Below are positions 48,553-58,315 of a stretch of DNA of 64,000 nt, piece after piece (position 1 is the stretch's first letter; the number at the start of each line of letters is the position of its first letter). The stretch is from Myxococcota bacterium (lineage in GTDB: Bacteria; Myxococcota_A; Bradymonadia; UBA7976; UBA1532). The position numbers and the translations under genes were made by a program. The notes beneath the pieces are model-generated. The model did no database searches and was not told where the DNA came from. It was given only the letters and a program-made list of their open reading frames with translations. The stretch lies in the NCBI GenBank assembly GCA_963169045.1, contig CAUJDF010000003.1, positions 1-64,000 of the forward strand, in the 5' to 3' direction.

Positions 48553-51500
48553 TCGGTGTGTGGGCCGCGATGGCGATCGTCCTCGGGGCGCCGACGACGC
48601 TCGAGTGCCTGCCGCGGGGCGCGACGGTCCGCCTGCCCGGCGGCGCGGCGCAGAAGTGCGGCGGCGCGGTGGCGCTCCCGGGGAGCGGCGCGCTGCGCGT
48701 CGAGGCGCCGGGCTACGAGACCGTCGAGCGACCGGCGACCCCGCCGCCGGATGGGGCGCTGCGCGTCGCGCTGTCGCCCGAGCTGGCGCGCCTCGACATC
48801 GAGGTCGGCGGGCCGGGCGAGGCGCGCGTCGGCGGCGACCTGCGGTACCCGCTGCCGGTCCGCGACGTCGCGCTGCTGCCGGGTCGCGTCGACCTCGTCG
48901 TCAAGCGACCGGGCTGCCCCGACTGGCGCGAGCACGTGGCCGTCGATCCCGGCGGCCGGGTGCGCGTCGAGGCGGGGAAGGACTGCGCGCTGGAACTGAC
49001 CGAATCCGGCGCCGAGGGCCGACCGCTGGGCGGCGTCTCGATCCTGACGTCGTCGCCCGCCCAGGTGGTCTTCCGCGGGGCCGTGGTGGCGCGCACGCCG
49101 CTCACGACGCGCGCGGTCCCAGAAGGCGAGTACGCCTTCACGTTGCGCTTCGAGGGACACCCCGACGAGCGGCTCGAGATGGTGGTGCGGCGCGGAGAGT
49201 CGGTGACCGAAACCGTGGAGCTGGTGCCGGTCGAAGCCGGGCCGTCGGTGGCCAAGGCCGAGGACGCCGCGGACGAGGACGCCGCCGCGACGGCGGGCGC
49301 GGCGGCAACCGCGGTGAGCGTGGCGGCACCGGCGGCGGCGGCCGCGGGCGCGGCGGCACCGGCGGCGAAGGCGACCGCGGCGGCGCCCGCGCCGGCGCCA
49401 GGCGCGGCGGCGCCCACGGCGGCGCCAGGCGCGGCGGCACCGGGCGCGAAACCGAGCGCGGGCGCGACGGCGACCGCGCCGGCGCCCGTCAATGCCTGCG
49501 TGGCCTTCGACGCGCCGGTGCGACGCTCCACCGCCGCGCGTCTGGCGCGTCTCGAGTGCGGCGAGGCCGAGGGCGCGAGCGAGGCGGAGCGGGCCGCCTG
49601 CGAGCGAGCGCGGGCCGCCGTCGACGACGCGATCGCCCGGGGCGATCTGGCCGCCGCCTACGCGGCGTGGTGGACCGAAGCACCGCGCAAGGGCGCCGGC
49701 GCCCCCCTGCCGCGCGGCGCGGATCGCGCCTTCGCGCGCGAGGCCGAAGCGACCCGGCGCGAGGCCGCTTCGCCACGGGTCGTCGCCTACGGCGCGCTGG
49801 CGAAGCGCGCGGTCCTCGGCGACGGCCGCGGGGCGGCGGCCCTCGTGCCCGACCTCGAGGCCGCCTTGTGCGCGAGCGGCCAGCGACTGAACGAGCGCGC
49901 CGCCGCCGCGCGGGACTGGAACGCCCTCGGCGAGGTCGCGGGCGCCCTCGCGTGGATCGAGCGGGCGAGGCGCGGCCCCGATCCGTCGCCCGAGCCCGCG
50001 CCCGTCGCCGCGCTCGCCCGGCGCGGCGCCCGCGGCGGATACGCCCGCGACGCGACGGCGTGGGCGGACCTCGAGCGGAGCGGACCCGAGAGCCTGCGGG
50101 TCGTCGCCGGGCGCGCCCGGACGCTGGCCGCCCTCGAAGCGGTGCGCGCGGCGCAGCAGGAGGTCGCCTCCGGCCGGCACGCGGCAGCGGCGGGGACGCT
50201 CGCGCGCGCGCGCGCCCTCGATCCGGAGACGCCGGAGGTGGCCGCGGCGGTCGAGGCGCTCGCGCCGAAGATCGCGTCGGCGCGCGCCCGTCACCTGAAG
50301 GCCCTCGCGACCGCCGCCGATCCGAGGGCCCTGCACCGCGAGACGCTCGCCATCGACGCCATCGACGCGATCTGCGGCGGACCGGCGTCCTCCCTGGCAC
50401 CCGAGGTCCGCGCGGCGTCGCTCGCCGACCTCGAGGCCGTCGCCACGGGGGGCCTGGCCGCGGCGTGGGAGCGCGCGGCGGGCCTGCGCACCGAGGGGGC
50501 CGACCACCTCGAGGCCGCGAAGGCGCGTCTGTCGAGGCTCGTATGGGACTGGGCGCTGCGCGAGGTAAAGCGCCTGCGGGGCGCGCGCGCGTTCGTCGAA
50601 GCCGAGTCGCGCGCCCGCGCCGTCCTCGAGCGGCTCCCCGGCGACGAGGCGCTACAGGCCGCGGCCGACGACGTCGCGTCGCTGGCCCGCGCCGAGCGGG
50701 TCGCGCGCGCCGAGGCGCTGCTGCGCGCCGGCCACGTGGCCCTCGGCCTGCTCACCCTGCGCTTCGACGCGCGCATCACCCAGGCCGACCGGGACCACGT
50801 GCTCGCGATGGCGGCGCCGCTCGTCGCCGCGTACGAGGCGCGCCTGCGCCCGGCGCCGGTACTCGTCGCGGTCGACCCCTTCGCGGCGCGGACGGCGGCG
50901 GTGATCGACCTCGAGGCGCTCCCCACCGGCGGCATCCGCGTCGGCGCCGGCGCGCCGGAGGCCGCGCCCCTGCATCCGGTGACGCTGCGGGTGCGCGTCG
51001 TCGAGCTCCGCAACGATCCCGCGCGGCGGACCCAGGTCGAGTCGGCGACGTCGCGCTACGTGGCCGGGCGCATCCAGGTGTCGAACCCGGCGAAGGCCGA
51101 GTGCGAGCAGCGGGTCATGGAGCTCGAGGGGCAGCTCGCCGAGGCGAGGTCGTCCTACGACGAGGCCTATTACGAGTACACCCAGTGCATGGAGTCGGCG
51201 CGCAACGCCGCGAGCGCTGGCGCCGGGTGGGCGGCCCTGGCCGGTGCCACGGTCTGCACGGCGGCCCACACGGCCTTGGGAACGATGGTGGAGGACACCG
51301 CCCGCGAGCTGCGCGACGAGCGCGGCGAGTGCGGGCGCACGCCCGACGTCATCCAGGAGGAGCAGTGGGCCGAGATGCCGTACTCGGTCGAGACGTGGGG
51401 CCTCGACGCCGCAGCGCACCTCGAGGTGACGCTCCTCGACGGGGACCACGTGCTGTGGACGAAATCCATCGACGCGCGCATCGCCGAGACCGACCGCGTC

Positions 51501-51833
51501 GTCGCCGGACAGCCCCAGTTCGACATCCCGGAGGACACCAACGACCTGCCGGGGACCGCCCGGGTCGAGGCCCGTCTGCTGGAGTCGCTGCGGGCGGGGC
51601 TGGCGGCGGCCCTGGCCGAGGGGGCGGGGCAGGCGTGGCGCGCGATCCGCCGGTCCGCCGACGCGGCGCCCGACGAGACGGCGCGTCGCGAGCGGCTCGC
51701 GCGGCTCGTCCTCCTCGCGGAGGGGCTCGACACGCCCGGCCCGGAGCTCGAGGCGCAGGTGCGCGAAGTGCTCGCCGCCGTCCCGTCCTGGACGTCGGGC
51801 GCGCAGGAGGCCGCGGCCGCCCCGCCGAAGTGA
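48549..51833 (+). CDS. Large PEGA-like repeat protein
   Basis: A 1094-aa protein starting at GTG 48549 inside the previous stop, with a short hydrophobic leader (VIGVWAAMAIVLGAPT). The first ~230 residues contain PEGA-type beta units (ALRVEAPGYETVERPATPP, VVARTPLTTRAVPEGEYAFTLRFEGHPDE). An Ala/Pro/Gly linker (~235-310) follows. The middle ~310-780 is helical and Ala/Arg-rich with TPR-like rhythm. The C-terminal ~300 residues have a beta-domain (HPVTLRVRVVELRNDPARRTQVESATSRYVAG), a Cys-containing coiled coil and LEVTLLDGDHVLWTKSI. Probably a periplasmic scaffold working with the coiled-coil partner. No enzyme motif. Confidence 0.87.
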   Translation: MIGVWAAMAIVLGAPTTLECLPRGATVRLPGGAAQKCGGAVALPGSGALRVEAPGYETVERPATPPPDGALRVALSPELARLDIEVGGPGEARVGGDLRYPLPVRDVALLPGRVDLVVKRPGCPDWREHVAVDPGGRVRVEAGKDCALELTESGAEGRPLGGVSILTSSPAQVVFRGAVVARTPLTTRAVPEGEYAFTLRFEGHPDERLEMVVRRGESVTETVELVPVEAGPSVAKAEDAADEDAAATAGAAATAVSVAAPAAAAAGAAAPAAKATAAAPAPAPGAAAPTAAPGAAAPGAKPSAGATATAPAPVNACVAFDAPVRRSTAARLARLECGEAEGASEAERAACERARAAVDDAIARGDLAAAYAAWWTEAPRKGAGAPLPRGADRAFAREAEATRREAASPRVVAYGALAKRAVLGDGRGAAALVPDLEAALCASGQRLNERAAAARDWNALGEVAGALAWIERARRGPDPSPEPAPVAALARRGARGGYARDATAWADLERSGPESLRVVAGRARTLAALEAVRAAQQEVASGRHAAAAGTLARARALDPETPEVAAAVEALAPKIASARARHLKALATAADPRALHRETLAIDAIDAICGGPASSLAPEVRAASLADLEAVATGGLAAAWERAAGLRTEGADHLEAAKARLSRLVWDWALREVKRLRGARAFVEAESRARAVLERLPGDEALQAAADDVASLARAERVARAEALLRAGHVALGLLTLRFDARITQADRDHVLAMAAPLVAAYEARLRPAPVLVAVDPFAARTAAVIDLEALPTGGIRVGAGAPEAAPLHPVTLRVRVVELRNDPARRTQVESATSRYVAGRIQVSNPAKAECEQRVMELEGQLAEARSSYDEAYYEYTQCMESARNAASAGAGWAALAGATVCTAAHTALGTMVEDTARELRDERGECGRTPDVIQEEQWAEMPYSVETWGLDAAAHLEVTLLDGDHVLWTKSIDARIAETDRVVAGQPQFDIPEDTNDLPGTARVEARLLESLRAGLAAALAEGAGQAWRAIRRSADAAPDETARRERLARLVLLAEGLDTPGPELEAQVREVLAAVPSWTSGAQEAAAAPPK

Positions 51834-52095
51834 TGCGGCCACGCGGCTTGCTGCCGCCGCCGCCTGCTCGTGGTACCGCATCGCGTCAGCCGGTGGCCCG
51901 CGCGCCGTCGCCGCGACCGTTCCCCGCGGCGCTGGCCGACCCCGCCTGAGGCCGGCGCGCCCGGCGACGAGCGCTCACCGACGCGATCGTGCGATGCCTG
52001 GAGGGCGTCGCTCGGGACCGTGTAGAAAGCGGACGCGCATCGGCGTCGAGTCGGCGAAGATGCGCCGATTGCGCGTCGACGAAGAGGAGAGATCC

Positions 52096-52755
52096 TTGCC
52101 CCTGCTGACGGTCAGAACGCTGTGCGAAGAAGCGCACGCGTTCTCCAAGGCCGAGAGCGTCCATCCCGAGCCCTCGCTGTACGGAACCACCGACGGAAAG
52201 GCGATCGGAACGTACCTGGAGCACAAGTTCCGCGCCTATCTCACCGCATGCGGCTACGTCTACGAGCTCGGAAATGCCGCCAGCGGGCTCGACTTCCCCG
52301 GCCTGGCGGTCGACCTCAAGGTCACGAGCATCAGGCAACCGCAGTCGTCCTGTCCCTTTCGTTCGATCAGACAGAAGGTGTTCGGTCTCGGCTACTCCCT
52401 CCTCGTCTTCGTCTATGAGAAGTCCGACGACCACGCGAACCGTTCCGCCCTCCTGCGCATGACGGACACGATCTTCGTCGAGGCATCGCGCACGGCCGAC
52501 TTCCAGATGACCCGGGGCCTTCGCCGGATCCTCGACGAAGAGGGGAACGAAGATGATCTCATGGCCTTCATGGCCGAGCGCTCGCTGACGACCGATGAGC
52601 ACGAGCTGAGGGCGCTGGCAGCGGAGATCCTCGTGAGGAGACCCGAGCAGGGCTACCTGACGATCTCGCCCGCGCTCCAGTGGCGACTTCAGTACAAGCG
52701 CGTCATCGACCACGCGGGCGCCGTGGACGGCGTCCAGTCCGTCTTCAGGGGGTGA
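52096..52755 (+). CDS. Type II restriction endonuclease (PD-(D/E)XK type)
   Basis: A 219-aa nuclease cutting unmodified foreign DNA. The core LYGTTDGKAIGTYLEHKF is followed by GLDFPGLAVDLKVTS with Asp66, Asp73 and Lys75 as the likely PD-(D/E)XK metal site. QPQSSCPF and FGLGYSLLVFVYEK come next. The start is set at TTG 52096, which has AGAGGAGAG at proper spacing and gives a natural N-terminus (PLLTVRTL); ATG 52060 has no ribosome site. The stop overlaps or abuts the methyltransferase gene, giving a compact R-M unit. Base composition is clearly lower in GC than flanking genes, a sign of transfer. Recognition sequence not deducible. Confidence 0.85.
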   Translation: MPLLTVRTLCEEAHAFSKAESVHPEPSLYGTTDGKAIGTYLEHKFRAYLTACGYVYELGNAASGLDFPGLAVDLKVTSIRQPQSSCPFRSIRQKVFGLGYSLLVFVYEKSDDHANRSALLRMTDTIFVEASRTADFQMTRGLRRILDEEGNEDDLMAFMAERSLTTDEHELRALAAEILVRRPEQGYLTISPALQWRLQYKRVIDHAGAVDGVQSVFRG

Positions 52756-52760
52756 GCGCG

Positions 52761-54197
52761 ATGAGCGCCCAGGCGCGCCGGATCGAGTTCGGGGACTTTC
52801 AGACGTCGGACGTCCTCGCGCTCGAGGTCTGCCGACGGGTGGCGGCCATGGGCATCCGCCCCGAAGTCGTCGTCGAGCCGACCTGTGGCGTCGGCGCGTT
52901 CGTCCTCGCCGCCTCGGAGGTGTTCCCGACCGCTCGGGAGATCCTCGGTGTCGAGATCAACGAGCAGTCCCTCGACGTCCTTCGACAGCGGCTGGCCGTG
53001 CATCCGACGAGGGCACGGGTCAGCCTGTCGCGCGCGGACTTCTTCGCGACCGACTGGAGAAGCGAGCTCGCACAGCGCCCGGGTCGGGTCCTGGTCGTCG
53101 GCAATCTTCCGTGGGTGACGAACTCCGCGCAGGGACTCATCGGCGGCACGAACCTCCCCGAGAAGCGGAACTTCCTCGGACGCAGCGGCCTGGACGCGAT
53201 CACGGGGAAGGCCAACTTCGACATTTCAGAGTGGATGCTGTTGGAAGTGATGGAGTGGCTGAGGGCGCGCGAGGGCGACGTCGCCGTTCTCGTCAAGACC
53301 GCCGTCGCTCGCAAGGTCCTGGCGCACGCCGAACGGAGGCGGGTGGGCCTCCGCGACGCATCCATCATCGGCATCGACGCGAAGCGGGAGTTCGGCGTCT
53401 CCGTCGACGCCTCTCTCCTCGTCATGCGTTTTTCGACCGCCGGCACGAACTGCTACGACTACTCCGTCCTTCCAGGCCTCGACTCGGAGTCGGGACGGCG
53501 GATGGGGCACAGAATGGGCCTGAGCGTCGGCGATCTCGAAGCCTTCGAGGGGCATCGGCACCTCGTCGGGCAGGCCCCGCAGAAGTGGCGTTCCGGAGTG
53601 AAGCACGATGCTTCGGCAGTGATGGAGCTGACTCGGACGCCTCGAGGTCTCGAGAATGGCCTCGGAGAGCCGGTTCGACTCGAGCCGGATCACCTGTTTC
53701 CCCTGCTCAAAGGGTCCGACATCGGGTCCGGCAAGGCGTGGCGCGGGCGATTCGTTCTCGTCCCGCAGCGACGGGTCGGCGAGTCGACGGAACCTCTCCG
53801 CGCATCGGCGCCGCTGACGTGGAGTTACCTCGAGCGCCACGCCGACCGATTGGACGGCAGGGCGAGCAGGGTCTACGCGAAGAACCCGCGCTTCTCGATC
53901 TTCGGCGTCGGCGACTATGCCTTCCGACCTTGGCGGATCGCGATCTGCGGTCTCTACAAGCACTTGCGGTTCCGCAAGGTCGGTCCCATCGAAGGCCGGC
54001 CCGTGATGTTCGACGATACGGTCTACTACATCTCCTTCGACGATGAGGCAGATGCCTCACGCGCGTGGGATGCACTGACGTCGAAGCCTGCGCAGTCTCT
54101 CCTCTCCTCGCTCGTCTTCTGGGACGAGAAGCGGCCCGTGAAGGCCTCGGTCCTGAACCTCGTGAACTGGACGAAGGTCGGGGCCGCGCGCGACTGA
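52761..54197 (+). CDS. DNA adenine methyltransferase of a type II R-M system
   Basis: A 478-aa class I DNA methyltransferase, probably N6-adenine, protecting host sites from the upstream endonuclease. SAM motif I is VVEPTCGVGAF (~37-47) and the acidic motif II is GVEINEQ. The catalytic motif IV reads GNLPW (Asn115-Trp118), a variant of N-P-P-[YFW] with Leu in the second position. The C-terminal half (~240-478) is the target-recognition part. The start at ATG 52761 has AGGGGGTGA upstream; GTG 52752, overlapping the nuclease stop, is possible. Codon use and GC match the nuclease gene and not the neighbours, so the pair was likely acquired together. Confidence 0.9.
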   Translation: MSAQARRIEFGDFQTSDVLALEVCRRVAAMGIRPEVVVEPTCGVGAFVLAASEVFPTAREILGVEINEQSLDVLRQRLAVHPTRARVSLSRADFFATDWRSELAQRPGRVLVVGNLPWVTNSAQGLIGGTNLPEKRNFLGRSGLDAITGKANFDISEWMLLEVMEWLRAREGDVAVLVKTAVARKVLAHAERRRVGLRDASIIGIDAKREFGVSVDASLLVMRFSTAGTNCYDYSVLPGLDSESGRRMGHRMGLSVGDLEAFEGHRHLVGQAPQKWRSGVKHDASAVMELTRTPRGLENGLGEPVRLEPDHLFPLLKGSDIGSGKAWRGRFVLVPQRRVGESTEPLRASAPLTWSYLERHADRLDGRASRVYAKNPRFSIFGVGDYAFRPWRIAICGLYKHLRFRKVGPIEGRPVMFDDTVYYISFDDEADASRAWDALTSKPAQSLLSSLVFWDEKRPVKASVLNLVNWTKVGAARD

Positions 54198-54400
54198 CCC
54201 TGCCCGCGCCGGCGGCGCCCGCCGCCGACGACGGCTGATCCCGCCTTCGCCCCCCGCCTCACCGCCACGCGGGCCGCGAGGATCACCGCGGCGAACGCGG
54301 CCCCGCCGCATCCGTGCGCGAAACGCTTGCGCCGAGTCGCCCCGCGTGCCACTCACCGCCCCCGTCGTCGCCCCACGCGCTCGACTCGGGAAGGTGCTCC

Positions 54401-55342
54401 ATGAAGCGTTGCGCCCTGACCCTCGCGCTCGCCGCCTGCGGCGCCCCTACCGAAGAGAAGCCCGCCGGCAGCGTCGAGGGCCTCGCCTTCGACCCCGGCA
54501 AGGCGGACCAGGCCGGCCCGTTCCAGGGCGACCTGGCGCTCGGCCAGGCCGTCCGCGGCACGCTGTCGCGTCGCGCGCCCTTCCACGTCTGGCGCCTCGA
54601 GCTGCCCGACGGCGGCGATCTGCGCCTCGACCTCCAGGGCGGGCGCCGGGACGACACCTTCGTCGCCTTCTTCAAGGTCGTGCAGGGCGTGGCGATCGAG
54701 GTCGACGCGAGCGACCACTGCGAGGGCGGCCGCAACAGTGACGCATGCCTCGACGCGTCGGTGGACGGCGGGACGTACTTCGTCCTCGCGACGACCTGGC
54801 AGTTCGCGGCGCTCCGCCGGCCCGACAACGCGCGCTACGGGCTCGAGGCGCGCTGCGTCGGCGGGGCCTGCGCCGGCCCGGTGACCTGCGGCATCCGTGG
54901 CCTCGCGCCGTGCCCCGAGGGCGAGTACTGCGACTTCGACGACGCGGCCTGCGGCGCCGCCGGCGTGCCCGGCGTCTGCCGTCCGCGCCCCGAGCTCTGC
55001 GATGCGTCGAATGCGCCGGTCTGCGGCTGCGACGGCCGGTCGTACGACAGCGACTGCGCGGCGGCGGCCGCCGGCGTCGACGCGGGGGCTTGCGGCGGCG
55101 GCGAGGGGGCGACGTGCGGTGGCATCGCCGCCCTCGTCTGCGCGCCGGGCCTCGCCTGCGACTACAGCCGCAATGTCGGCTGCTTCATCGCCGACGTGGC
55201 GGGCGTCTGCGTGGCCGAGCGCGAGATCCTCTGCACGGCCCACTACGCGCCGGTGTGCGGCTGTGACGGCCTGACCTACCGCAATGACTGCCTGCGGCGC
55301 GCCGCGGGCGTCGCCCTGGACCACGCGGGGGCTTGCGGGTAG
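54401..55342 (+). CDS. Lipoprotein with two Kazal-type protease inhibitor domains
   Basis: A 313-aa lipoprotein (MKRCALTLALAAC; AAGGTG site). Residues ~20-155 form a beta-domain of the pre-peptidase C-terminal type (GTLSRRAPFHVWRLELPDGGDLRLDLQGG). Two Kazal-like domains follow, each with the signature PVCGCDG: the first around SNAPVCGCDGRSYDSDC, the second HYAPVCGCDGLTYRNDC. Both keep the C-x-C-D-G core and the later Cys. Kazal domains block serine proteases by inserting a loop. An exported inhibitor could protect the cell surface from its own or prey proteases. It lies 70 bp before mrpA but is functionally unrelated by content. Confidence 0.9.
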   Translation: MKRCALTLALAACGAPTEEKPAGSVEGLAFDPGKADQAGPFQGDLALGQAVRGTLSRRAPFHVWRLELPDGGDLRLDLQGGRRDDTFVAFFKVVQGVAIEVDASDHCEGGRNSDACLDASVDGGTYFVLATTWQFAALRRPDNARYGLEARCVGGACAGPVTCGIRGLAPCPEGEYCDFDDAACGAAGVPGVCRPRPELCDASNAPVCGCDGRSYDSDCAAAAAGVDAGACGGGEGATCGGIAALVCAPGLACDYSRNVGCFIADVAGVCVAEREILCTAHYAPVCGCDGLTYRNDCLRRAAGVALDHAGACG

Positions 55343-55411
55343 GGTCGCGGCGCAGGTCGTGAGACGCTGCGCCCGGGCATTTCGGGCGGATTCGGAGGCG
55401 TTCGCCCCGTC

Positions 55412-58315
55412 ATGTCGCTCTTCGCGCTGCTGCTCCTCCCGTTCGCCGGCAGCCTGCTCACCGCGGTGCTGCCGACGCGCGCCCGCACCGCGCTCGCGGC
55501 CTGCGCGGGGCTCGTCGCGGCCGTCGCCGCGGCCCGGGTCGTCAGCCTCTATCCGCAGATCCGCGACGGCGGCGTGATCCGCGAGACGGTGTCGTGGGTG
55601 CCTTCGCTCGGCCTCGACCTGACCCTGCGCGTCGACGGCTTCGCGTGGATGTTCGCCCTGCTCGTCACCGTCATCGGGGCGCTCGTCTGTCTCTACGCGC
55701 GCTACTACATGTCGCCCGACGACCCGGTGGCCCGCTTCTACGCGTTCTTCCTCGCCTTCATGGGGGCGATGCTCGGCGTCGTCTTCTCGGGCAACCTGGT
55801 GCAGCTCGTCGTCTTCTGGGAGCTGACGAGCGTCGTCTCGTTCCTGCTCATCGGCTATTGGCACCACCACGTGGACGCGCGCCGCGGCGCGCGCATGGCG
55901 CTGACGGTGACCGGCGCGGGCGGGCTCGCGCTGCTCGGCGGCGTCCTCGTCCTCGGCCACATCGTCGGCAGCTACGACCTCGACGTCGTCCTCGGCTCCG
56001 GCGCCCTCATCCGCAGCCACGCGCTCTATCCGGTGGCGCTCGTGCTCGTCGTCGTCGGCGCGCTGACGAAGAGCGCCCAGTTCCCGTTCCACTTCTGGCT
56101 GCCGCGGGCGATGGCGGCGCCGACGCCGGTGTCCGCCTATCTGCACTCGGCGACGATGGTGAAGGCCGGCGTCTTCCTGCTCGCGCGACTCTGGCCGGTG
56201 CTCTCGGGCACGGAGTGGTGGTTCTGGCTACTGTGCGGCGCGGGGGCCTCGACGCTCCTGCTCGGCGCCTTCATCGCCATGTTCCAGAACGATCTCAAGC
56301 GGGTCCTCGCGTTCTCGACGATCAGCCACCTCGGGCTGATCACGCTGCTCTTCGGGCTCAACAGCCCGCTCGCGGCGGTCGCGGGTGTCTTTCACATCAT
56401 GAACCACGCGACGTTCAAGGCCTCGCTGTTCATGGCGGCGGGCATCGTCGACCACGAGACGGGCACGCGCGACATCCGCCGGCTCAACGGCCTGATGCGG
56501 TCGATGCCGCGCACGGGGACGCTGGCGCTCGTGGCGAGCGGCGCGATGGCCGGCGTCCCGCTCCTCAACGGCTTCCTCTCGAAGGAGATGTTCTTCGCCG
56601 AGGCCGTCTTCCTGACGGCGCACCCGACGGTCGAGGTGGGACTGCCGCTGCTCGCCACCCTCGCCGGGGTCTTCGCCGTCGTGTACTCGCTGCGCTTCGG
56701 CTACGAGATCTTCTTCGGCGAGCCGTCGACCGACCTGCCCCGGCACCCCGAGGAGCCGCCCGGGTGGATGCTCAAGCCCGTCGAGCTGCTCGTCGTCGCG
56801 TGCCTCGTCGTCGGCGTCGCGCCTTCGATCTCGATCGGGCCGTTGCTCGCGGCGGCGGCGCGCCCCGTCGTCGGCGGCGACCTGCCCGAGTACCACCTCG
56901 CCGTCTGGCACGGTTTCGGCGCGCCGCTCGTCATGAGCCTGCTCGCCATCGTCGGCGGCGTCGTCGGCTACCTCTGGCTGCGCAGCCACCAGCGCAGCGG
57001 CCGCCTCAACGAGACGCCGTTCTTCGAGCGCTTCAACGGCCGGCGGCTGTTCGAGAGCGGGCTCGTGACGGCCACGCGCCTCGCCCGCCGGGCCCTGCGC
57101 CTCGTCAGCTCCCGGCGGCTGCAGGCGCAGATGTTCACCATCATCGGAGTGGCGATCCTGCTCGCGCTGCTCGCGGCCCGCGGCGTCCCGCTCGTCTGGG
57201 GCGACCGGGAGCGCCTGCCGGCGTCCCACGAGTTCGTGCTGCTGTGGGTCATCGGCATGGTGTGCGCGGTCGGCGCCGCGGTCATGGCGAAGTTCCACCG
57301 CCTCGTCGCGACCACGCTGATGGGCGGCGCCGGCCTCGTCACCGCGCTGACGTTCCTGTGGTTCTCGGCGCCCGACCTGGCGCTGACGCAGCTCGTCGTC
57401 GAGGTCGTCACGACCATCCTGTTCCTGCTCGGGCTGCGCTGGCTGCCGATGCGACTGCACGACCCGTCGCGGCGGACGACGATGCGCGACCGCGTCCGGC
57501 GCGGCCGCGACCTGCTGCTCGCCGTCGGCGCCGGCGCCGGTCTCGCGGCGCTCTCCTATGCGCTGCTGACCCGGCCCGCGCCGCAGAGCATCTCGCCGTT
57601 CTTCCTCGACCGCGCGCTGCCCGAGGGCGGCGGGACGAACGTGGTCAACGTGATGCTCGTCGACTTCCGCGCGTTCGACACCATCGGCGAGATCACCGTC
57701 CTCGGCGCCGTCGCGCTCACCGTCTACGCGCTCCTGCGCCGCTTCCGGCCCCCCGCCGAGAGCATCGGACGGCCGCAACAGCAGCGGGTGCTGCCGTCGG
57801 ACGTCGTGACCGACCTCGTCAAGCCGCGGGCCACCGGCGAGCGGGCCGGCGGCTACATGATGGTGCCGGCGACCATCGCGCGCCTCCTGCTGCCGTTCTC
57901 GTTCGTGGTCGCCGCGCACTTCCTGCTGCGCGGGCACAACGAGCCGGGCGGCGGCTTCGTGGCGGGCCTGGTGGTCGCGATCGCGTACCTCACGCAGTAC
58001 GTCTTCTCCGGGACGCGCTGGGCGGAGGGGCGCGCGCACCTGTTGCCGCCGCGCTGGATCGCCGTCGGGCTGCTGCTCGCGGCGACGACCGGCCTCGGGG
58101 CGGTCGCGGTCGGCTATCCCTTCCTGACGTCCCACACCGCCCACTTCACGCTGCCGCTCGTCGGCGAGGTGCACCTGCCGAGCGCCATGTTCTTCGACCT
58201 CGGCGTCTTCGCGGTGGTCGTGGGGGCGACGCTCCTCATCCTCACCGCGCTCGCGCACCAGTCGATCCGCGCGCACCGGCCGCCCGCCCCGAACAAGCGC
58301 ACGGAGGCGTCCTAG
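55412..58315 (+). CDS. mrpA: Na+/H+ antiporter Mrp subunit A fused to subunit B
   Basis: A 967-aa inner-membrane protein. The first ~800 residues are MrpA (NuoL-like; FWELTSVVSFLLIGYWHHH, KSAQFPFHFWLPRAMAAPTPVSAYLHSATMVKAGVFLLARLWP, NDLKRVLAFSTISHLG), with the conserved Lys and His of the proton path. The ~140-residue C-terminal part is MrpB (HFLLRGHNEPGGGFVAGLVVAIAYL). The seven-subunit Mrp complex exchanges Na+ (or K+) for protons and supports salt and pH tolerance. First gene of the operon 55412-61380; GGAGG lies upstream of the ATG. Confidence 0.96.
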   Translation: MSLFALLLLPFAGSLLTAVLPTRARTALAACAGLVAAVAAARVVSLYPQIRDGGVIRETVSWVPSLGLDLTLRVDGFAWMFALLVTVIGALVCLYARYYMSPDDPVARFYAFFLAFMGAMLGVVFSGNLVQLVVFWELTSVVSFLLIGYWHHHVDARRGARMALTVTGAGGLALLGGVLVLGHIVGSYDLDVVLGSGALIRSHALYPVALVLVVVGALTKSAQFPFHFWLPRAMAAPTPVSAYLHSATMVKAGVFLLARLWPVLSGTEWWFWLLCGAGASTLLLGAFIAMFQNDLKRVLAFSTISHLGLITLLFGLNSPLAAVAGVFHIMNHATFKASLFMAAGIVDHETGTRDIRRLNGLMRSMPRTGTLALVASGAMAGVPLLNGFLSKEMFFAEAVFLTAHPTVEVGLPLLATLAGVFAVVYSLRFGYEIFFGEPSTDLPRHPEEPPGWMLKPVELLVVACLVVGVAPSISIGPLLAAAARPVVGGDLPEYHLAVWHGFGAPLVMSLLAIVGGVVGYLWLRSHQRSGRLNETPFFERFNGRRLFESGLVTATRLARRALRLVSSRRLQAQMFTIIGVAILLALLAARGVPLVWGDRERLPASHEFVLLWVIGMVCAVGAAVMAKFHRLVATTLMGGAGLVTALTFLWFSAPDLALTQLVVEVVTTILFLLGLRWLPMRLHDPSRRTTMRDRVRRGRDLLLAVGAGAGLAALSYALLTRPAPQSISPFFLDRALPEGGGTNVVNVMLVDFRAFDTIGEITVLGAVALTVYALLRRFRPPAESIGRPQQQRVLPSDVVTDLVKPRATGERAGGYMMVPATIARLLLPFSFVVAAHFLLRGHNEPGGGFVAGLVVAIAYLTQYVFSGTRWAEGRAHLLPPRWIAVGLLLAATTGLGAVAVGYPFLTSHTAHFTLPLVGEVHLPSAMFFDLGVFAVVVGATLLILTALAHQSIRAHRPPAPNKRTEAS

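Noticed and set aside
54198-54400. Extra gene between the methyltransferase and Kazal lipoprotein
   Set aside because: Frames crossing it lack start sites and conserved features; composition shifts gradually back to high GC.
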